A stretch of DNA of 64,000 nucleotides from the NCBI RefSeq assembly GCF_016836705.1, contig NZ_JAFCGY010000001.1, positions 1,054,001 through 1,118,000 of the forward strand, written 5' to 3'. The stretch is from Mesorhizobium caraganae (lineage in GTDB: Bacteria > Pseudomonadota > Alphaproteobacteria > Rhizobiales > Rhizobiaceae). A program made the position numbers and the translations under genes. Of this stretch, positions 60,538-64,000 are shown piece by piece. Under the pieces are notes generated by a model that worked only from the letters and a program-made list of their open reading frames with translations, was not told where the DNA came from and did no database searches. The stretch's first letter is position 1. Every line of letters begins with the position of its first letter.

Positions 60538-61863
60538 ATGAGCAGCGGATTCTTCGGCGACATCAAAGCAATCAAATATGAGGGGCCGGATTCGACCAAT
60601 CCGCTGGCCTACCGGTTCTACAACCCGGATGAGGTCGTCGCCGGCAAGCGGCTGGAAGACCATCTGCGCTTCGCGGTCGCCTACTGGCATTCCTTCGCCT
60701 GGCCGGGCGGCGATCCCTTCGGCGGCCAGACCTTCGACCGTCCCTGGTTCCCCAAGGCGGGCGGCATCGACACGATGGAACTGGCCAAGCTGAAGGCAGA
60801 TGTCGCCTTCGAGATGTTCTCGCTGCTTGGCGCGCCATATTTCTGCTTCCACGACGCGGATGTGCGCCCGGAAGGCAAGGATTTCTCTGAAAGTGCCGCG
60901 CGGCTTGACGAGATCGCCGACTATTTTGCGGACAAGATGAAGAAGACCGGCGTCAAGCTGCTCTGGGGCACGGCGAACCTGTTCTCCAACCGCCGCTTCA
61001 TGTCGGGCGCCGCCACCAATCCAGATCCGGATGTCTTTGCCTATGCGGCGGCGACGGTGAAGAGCTGCATCGACGTCACCAAGCGGCTTAAGGGCGAAAA
61101 CTATGTGCTGTGGGGCGGGCGAGAGGGCTATGAGACGCTGCTCAACACCGACCTTGCCCGCGAGCAGGAACAGGCCGGACGCTTCCTCAGCCTGGTCGTC
61201 GACTACAAGCACAAGATCGGCTTCAAGGGCACGATCCTGATCGAGCCGAAGCCGCAGGAGCCGACCAAGCACCAGTACGACTATGACGTCGCCACGGTCT
61301 ATGGCTTCCTCAAGCGCTTCGGCCTGGAGAAGGAAGTAAAACTCAACATCGAGCAGGGCCACGCCATCCTCGCCGGCCATTCCTTCGAGCATGAGCTGGC
61401 GCTGGCCAATGCGCTGGGCGTCTTCGGTTCGATCGACATGAACCGCAACGACTACCAGTCGGGCTGGGACACCGACCAGTTCCCCAACAATGTGCCGGAG
61501 ATGGCGCTGGCCTATTATCAGGTCCTGCAGGCCGGTGGCTTCAAGACCGGCGGCACCAATTTCGACGCCAAGCTACGTCGCCAGTCGCTCGATCCGCAGG
61601 ACCTGCTGATCGGCCATATTGGCGGCATGGATTCGTGCGCACGCGGTCTGAAGGCAGCCGCGAAGATGGTCGAGGACAAGGCGCTGTCGGGTCCGCTCGC
61701 CGAACGCTATGCCGGCTGGAACACGGCAGAGGCCAAGGCGATGCTGTCGGGCAAGCGCACGCTGGAAGACATTGCAGAGCGCGTCGTGAAGAAGAAGATC
61801 GAGCCGCAGCCGCGCTCCGGCCGCCAGGAACTGCTGGAAAACATCGTCAACCGCTACGTCTGA
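60538..61863 (+). CDS. xylA: Xylose isomerase
   Basis: The 441-residue class II xylose isomerase converts D-xylose to D-xylulose. [28 protein letters not shown] (catalytic His region), [38 protein letters not shown] (metal Glu) and [20 protein letters not shown] (metal ligands) are all present. The ATG at 60538 follows gagaggacag. The last 76 bp, from codons [20 protein letters not shown] to just past the stop, recur at 62853-62928 after the SDR gene. Confidence 0.95.
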   Translation: MSSGFFGDIKAIKYEGPDSTNPLAYRFYNPDEVVAGKRLEDHLRFAVAYWHSFAWPGGDPFGGQTFDRPWFPKAGGIDTMELAKLKADVAFEMFSLLGAPYFCFHDADVRPEGKDFSESAARLDEIADYFADKMKKTGVKLLWGTANLFSNRRFMSGAATNPDPDVFAYAAATVKSCIDVTKRLKGENYVLWGGREGYETLLNTDLAREQEQAGRFLSLVVDYKHKIGFKGTILIEPKPQEPTKHQYDYDVATVYGFLKRFGLEKEVKLNIEQGHAILAGHSFEHELALANALGVFGSIDMNRNDYQSGWDTDQFPNNVPEMALAYYQVLQAGGFKTGGTNFDAKLRRQSLDPQDLLIGHIGGMDSCARGLKAAAKMVEDKALSGPLAERYAGWNTAEAKAMLSGKRTLEDIAERVVKKKIEPQPRSGRQELLENIVNRYV

Positions 61864-62002
61864 GACCTGGTACCTTGGGCTGACATAAGCCGCGCGTGGC
61901 CGAAAAGCCGCGGCGGCTGACCTCTGCCAGTCAGACCGCAGCACGCTCGCCAAAGTGCGTGGTAAGATCGCGACGGCGCACCCAGCGGAGTCTGATTTGA
62001 CC

Positions 62003-62761
62003 ATGCCTTCTTCTACCACCAAGCGTGCGCTGATCACCGGGGCGGGTGCTGCTGACGGCATCGGCATTGCCATTGCGCGACAGCTCGGCCTTGCCGGTCA
62101 TGCCGTTTTCCTGAACGGTGCCAGCGCGCGTGTACTCGATCGCGCCGCCGAGCTTTGCGCCGAAGGCATAAATGCCAAAGCCGCAGTCGCGGATCTCACC
62201 ATCGCAGCCGAAGTCGCGCGGCTACGGGCTGATGTCGGCGCTGTCGACATCCTGGTCAACAATGCCGGCATGGGCTCGCTGGCATCGCCCTCGGCCGATA
62301 AGGCGTTTCTCGCCATGACCGAGGCCGACTGGGACCAAGGGATCGACGTCAGCCTGAAGACCGTATTCCTGGTCACCCGCGCGTTTTTGCCGGCGATGGT
62401 AGAGGCAGGCTATGGGCGCATCGTCAATGTGGCGTCGGTTACCGGGCCGCTGGTGTCTTTCGAAGGCACATCAGCCTATTCCGCCGCCAAGGCCGGCATG
62501 GTCGGCCTGACGCGCACGCTGGCGCTCGAAGTGGCAAAAAGTGGCATCACGGCCAATGCCGTGTCCCCCGGCTGGATCGAAACGGGTTCGTCGAGCGCAA
62601 TGGAGCGGCAAGCTGCCCTGCACACGCCACCGGCGCGGGCCGGGCGACCGGACGAGGTTGCCGCAGCGGTGGTGTTCCTGGCATCGGAAGGTGCCAGCTA
62701 CGTCAACGGCGCCCTGCTGGTGGTCGACGGCGGCAACAGCCTTCAGGAGCGCAAGGGCTGA
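62003..62761 (+). CDS. Short-chain dehydrogenase/reductase
   Basis: The 252-residue classical SDR has the cofactor site ITGAGAADGIGIAIAR, the NNAG motif (ILVNNAGMG), and catalytic Ser and Tyr/Lys in VASVTGPLVSF and SAYSAAKAGM. The C-terminal GALLVVDGGNSLQ is typical of FabG-like enzymes. The ATG at 62003 gives the usual length; a frame from 61955 adds 16 unlikely residues. It lies on the same strand as xylA, between the true xylA 3' end and a second partial copy of it, so it may have been inserted behind xylA. Substrate unknown, possibly a sugar or polyol. Confidence 0.88.
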   Translation: MPSSTTKRALITGAGAADGIGIAIARQLGLAGHAVFLNGASARVLDRAAELCAEGINAKAAVADLTIAAEVARLRADVGAVDILVNNAGMGSLASPSADKAFLAMTEADWDQGIDVSLKTVFLVTRAFLPAMVEAGYGRIVNVASVTGPLVSFEGTSAYSAAKAGMVGLTRTLALEVAKSGITANAVSPGWIETGSSSAMERQAALHTPPARAGRPDEVAAAVVFLASEGASYVNGALLVVDGGNSLQERKG

Positions 62762-62852
62762 ATCCGAAACGACCGGTCTCGTTCACGATCGGTCGCGGGT
62801 TACGGAAAGCATTGGAAATAGCATCGCCAACGCATTCGCCGAGCGCGCCTTC

Positions 62853-62930
62853 AAGAAGAAGATCGAACCGCAGCCGCGCTCCGGCCGCCAGGAACTGCTG
62901 GAAAACATCGTCAACCGCTACGTCTGAGGA
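62853..62930 (+). pseudogene. Duplicated 3' end of xylA
   Basis: Positions 62853-62928 match 61789-61864 with one difference (a for g at 62867), including the xylA stop codon. Upstream the similarity fades within about 40 bp, although AERAFKKK here echoes AERVVKKK in xylA. Only about 25 codons are present and there is no start, so it is not a gene. It brackets the SDR gene together with intact xylA. Confidence 0.88.
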
Positions 62931-62954
62931 CGAAAGCCGATTCGTCGTGCTCAA

Positions 62955-62982
62955 GGGCGGCTGGATGGCATCCCGGCCGCCC
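62955..62982. terminator. Weak hairpin after the xylA 3' duplicate
   Basis: Gggcggc and gccgccc form a 7-bp stem around a 14-nt loop 27 bp after the duplicated stop. It might be the original xylA terminator, displaced by the inserted SDR. There is no T-run. Confidence 0.35.
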
Positions 62983-63131
62983 CGGAATGAGGTTTGCGCA
63001 CGACCCTATCCGGCGACATGCTTTTGCCCTTTGCCGCCCCTCAATGACCTCGCTCTTGCCTTCAAACTGCCGTCACGTATCTCGTATAAAAGGACCGTTG
63101 TGGCGGGTGAAAAGGAAGGAGGCGAACCGAT

Positions 63132-63335
63132 ATGCAGCACGAACGCGAAATCGACGCCCTGCTCTCATCCGGCGAGACCGGATCGATCATCGACCGGCTG
63201 ATGGCGCTGCCGCATTCGTACGACGGCGCCCGCAAGACAAATGAATGGGACCGCGCGGTCGCCGCGCGGCTGGAGACGGCGCTGGCCAGAAGCATGCGCT
63301 CGCGCATTGTCGGCGAAGGCCGCGACGCCGCCTGA
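63132..63335 (+). CDS. Small hypothetical protein
   Basis: This 67-residue protein (MQHEREIDALLSSGETGSII at the start) is acidic to neutral and helical, with no signal peptide, cysteine motif or membrane segment. A very good ribosome-binding site (ggaaggaggc, about 10 nt upstream) supports translation. It lies 76 bp before the HAD phosphatase gene on the same strand. I do not recognise a family. Confidence 0.6.
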   Translation: MQHEREIDALLSSGETGSIIDRLMALPHSYDGARKTNEWDRAVAARLETALARSMRSRIVGEGRDAA

Positions 63336-63410
63336 TTCTTCCGGCAATTCTTCCGCGGCCTGATACTTCCTTGGTTTGACGAACGGAGACCGTTTCTCCA
63401 TCCTGCACCG

Positions 63411-64000
63411 ATGATACGCGCGGTGCTCCTGGATCTTCTGGGTGTCGTCTATGACGGCGACACCCAGATCGCTGGCGCAGCGTCCGCGGTCGAGCGGCTG
63501 CGACGGGCTGGTTTGCCGCTGCGTTTCGTCAGCAACACGACACGTGCGCCACGCGGCGCAATCATCGCGCAGCTTGCCGCCATGGGCATCAAGGTTGCGG
63601 ATGAAGAATTGCTGACACCGGCGCGCGCCGCCGTCGAATGGCTGCGCAAACATGACCGCCAGCCACATCTGCTCGTCCATCCCGATCTGGAGGTCGAGTT
63701 CTCCGGGCTTGAAGGTGGGAGCGGGCGCGCCGTCATCGTCGGCGATGCCGGCGAGGCCTTCGACCATGCCAACCTCAACCGTGCTTTCCGCGAGCTGATC
63801 GCCGGCGCGGATTTCGTGGCGCTTGCCGTCAACCGCACCTTCAAGGACACGGACGGACTGCTCAGCCTCGACACCGGCGCCTTCGTCGCGGCGCTCGAAT
63901 TCGCCAGCGGGCGAAGCCCTGTCGTACTCGGAAAGCCGTCGCCGGATTTCTTCCACTCGGCGCTCACCGATCTGAATTGTCCGGCCGCCGATGCGGTCAT
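63411..64000 (+). CDS. HAD-IIA family phosphatase (LHPP/NagD-like), 5' part
   Basis: The frame opens at ATG 63411 (MIRAVLLDLLGVVYDGDTQI) and runs to the window edge, giving 196 residues. The HAD nucleophile Asp 8 lies in LLDLLGVVYDG, motif II in LRFVSNTTRAPRG, and the later motif LGKPSPDFF supplies the Lys. The DLLG form of motif I resembles phospholysine phosphohistidine pyrophosphatase (LHPP) more than NagD. Substrate unknown. The C-terminal motif with the metal aspartates is outside the window. Confidence 0.85.
   Translation, partial: MIRAVLLDLLGVVYDGDTQIAGAASAVERLRRAGLPLRFVSNTTRAPRGAIIAQLAAMGIKVADEELLTPARAAVEWLRKHDRQPHLLVHPDLEVEFSGLEGGSGRAVIVGDAGEAFDHANLNRAFRELIAGADFVALAVNRTFKDTDGLLSLDTGAFVAALEFASGRSPVVLGKPSPDFFHSALTDLNCPAADAV

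Overview
The window reads as chromosome of a high-GC alphaproteobacterium of the order Hyphomicrobiales, most likely Mesorhizobium. The grounds are the rhizobial aglR-aglEFGAK alpha-glucoside operon, three tandem copies of the DUF680 secreted-peptide family (described from Mesorhizobium loti), several families of rhizobium-type intergenic palindromic repeats, and uniformly GC-rich third codon positions. Genes are dense and often overlap as ATGA or TGATG. No tRNA, rRNA, CRISPR array, transposase or integrase was recognised.

Layout. (1) 0-17 kb: purine and ureide catabolism. guaD makes xanthine, xdhA/xdhB with xdhC makes urate, the membrane cytochrome-type urate hydroxylase puuD opens urate, uraH and a puuE-uraD fusion carry it through allantoin to allantoate, and allE and allA end at glyoxylate plus urea. 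A glycerate-kinase-type gene (ttuD) at the left edge could take the glyoxylate carbon onward. A LysR regulator, two luciferase-like flavin monooxygenases and an orphan cytidine-deaminase-fold enzyme lie among them. No allantoate amidohydrolase (allC) is present. (2) 16.6-17.4 kb: MqsRA-type toxin-antitoxin locus with a broken toxin. (3) 17.4-25.6 kb: CocE-like hydrolase, a complete dipeptide-type ABC importer and an alkaline-phosphatase-fold phosphodiesterase. (4) 25.8-28.5 kb: ECF sigma factor, anti-sigma factor and secreted subtilase in one overlapping operon. (5) 28.5-37.8 kb: a looser accessory stretch with FAD enzymes, OsmC, an M20 amidohydrolase, a membrane coiled-coil protein, a Gly/Val-repeat secreted protein, a 2-hydroxyacid dehydrogenase and a duplicated 3' end of aglR. 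(6) 37.8-45.8 kb: aglR and aglEFGAK, closed by a strong terminator. (7) 45.9-46.8 kb: three DUF680 genes. (8) 47.3-50.0 kb: a cobalamin riboswitch leading into gbcAB (glycine betaine demethylation). (9) 50.0-58.3 kb: ferredoxin-reductase-like plus sulfite-oxidase-like pair, DegP protease, MBL hydrolase plus PPi-type phosphofructokinase, L,D-transpeptidase, LysE exporter, TPR protein. (10) 58.3-64 kb: xylB and xylA, an SDR followed by a duplicated xylA 3' end, a small protein and a partial HAD phosphatase.

The most unusual points are the cobalamin riboswitch in front of a Rieske betaine monooxygenase, a palindromic repeat translated in frame inside xdhC, and two separate scars (aglR and xylA) in which an intact gene is followed by a dehydrogenase gene on the same strand and then by a second copy of the intact gene's 3' end. 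All assignments are from reading the sequence; no database search was run.
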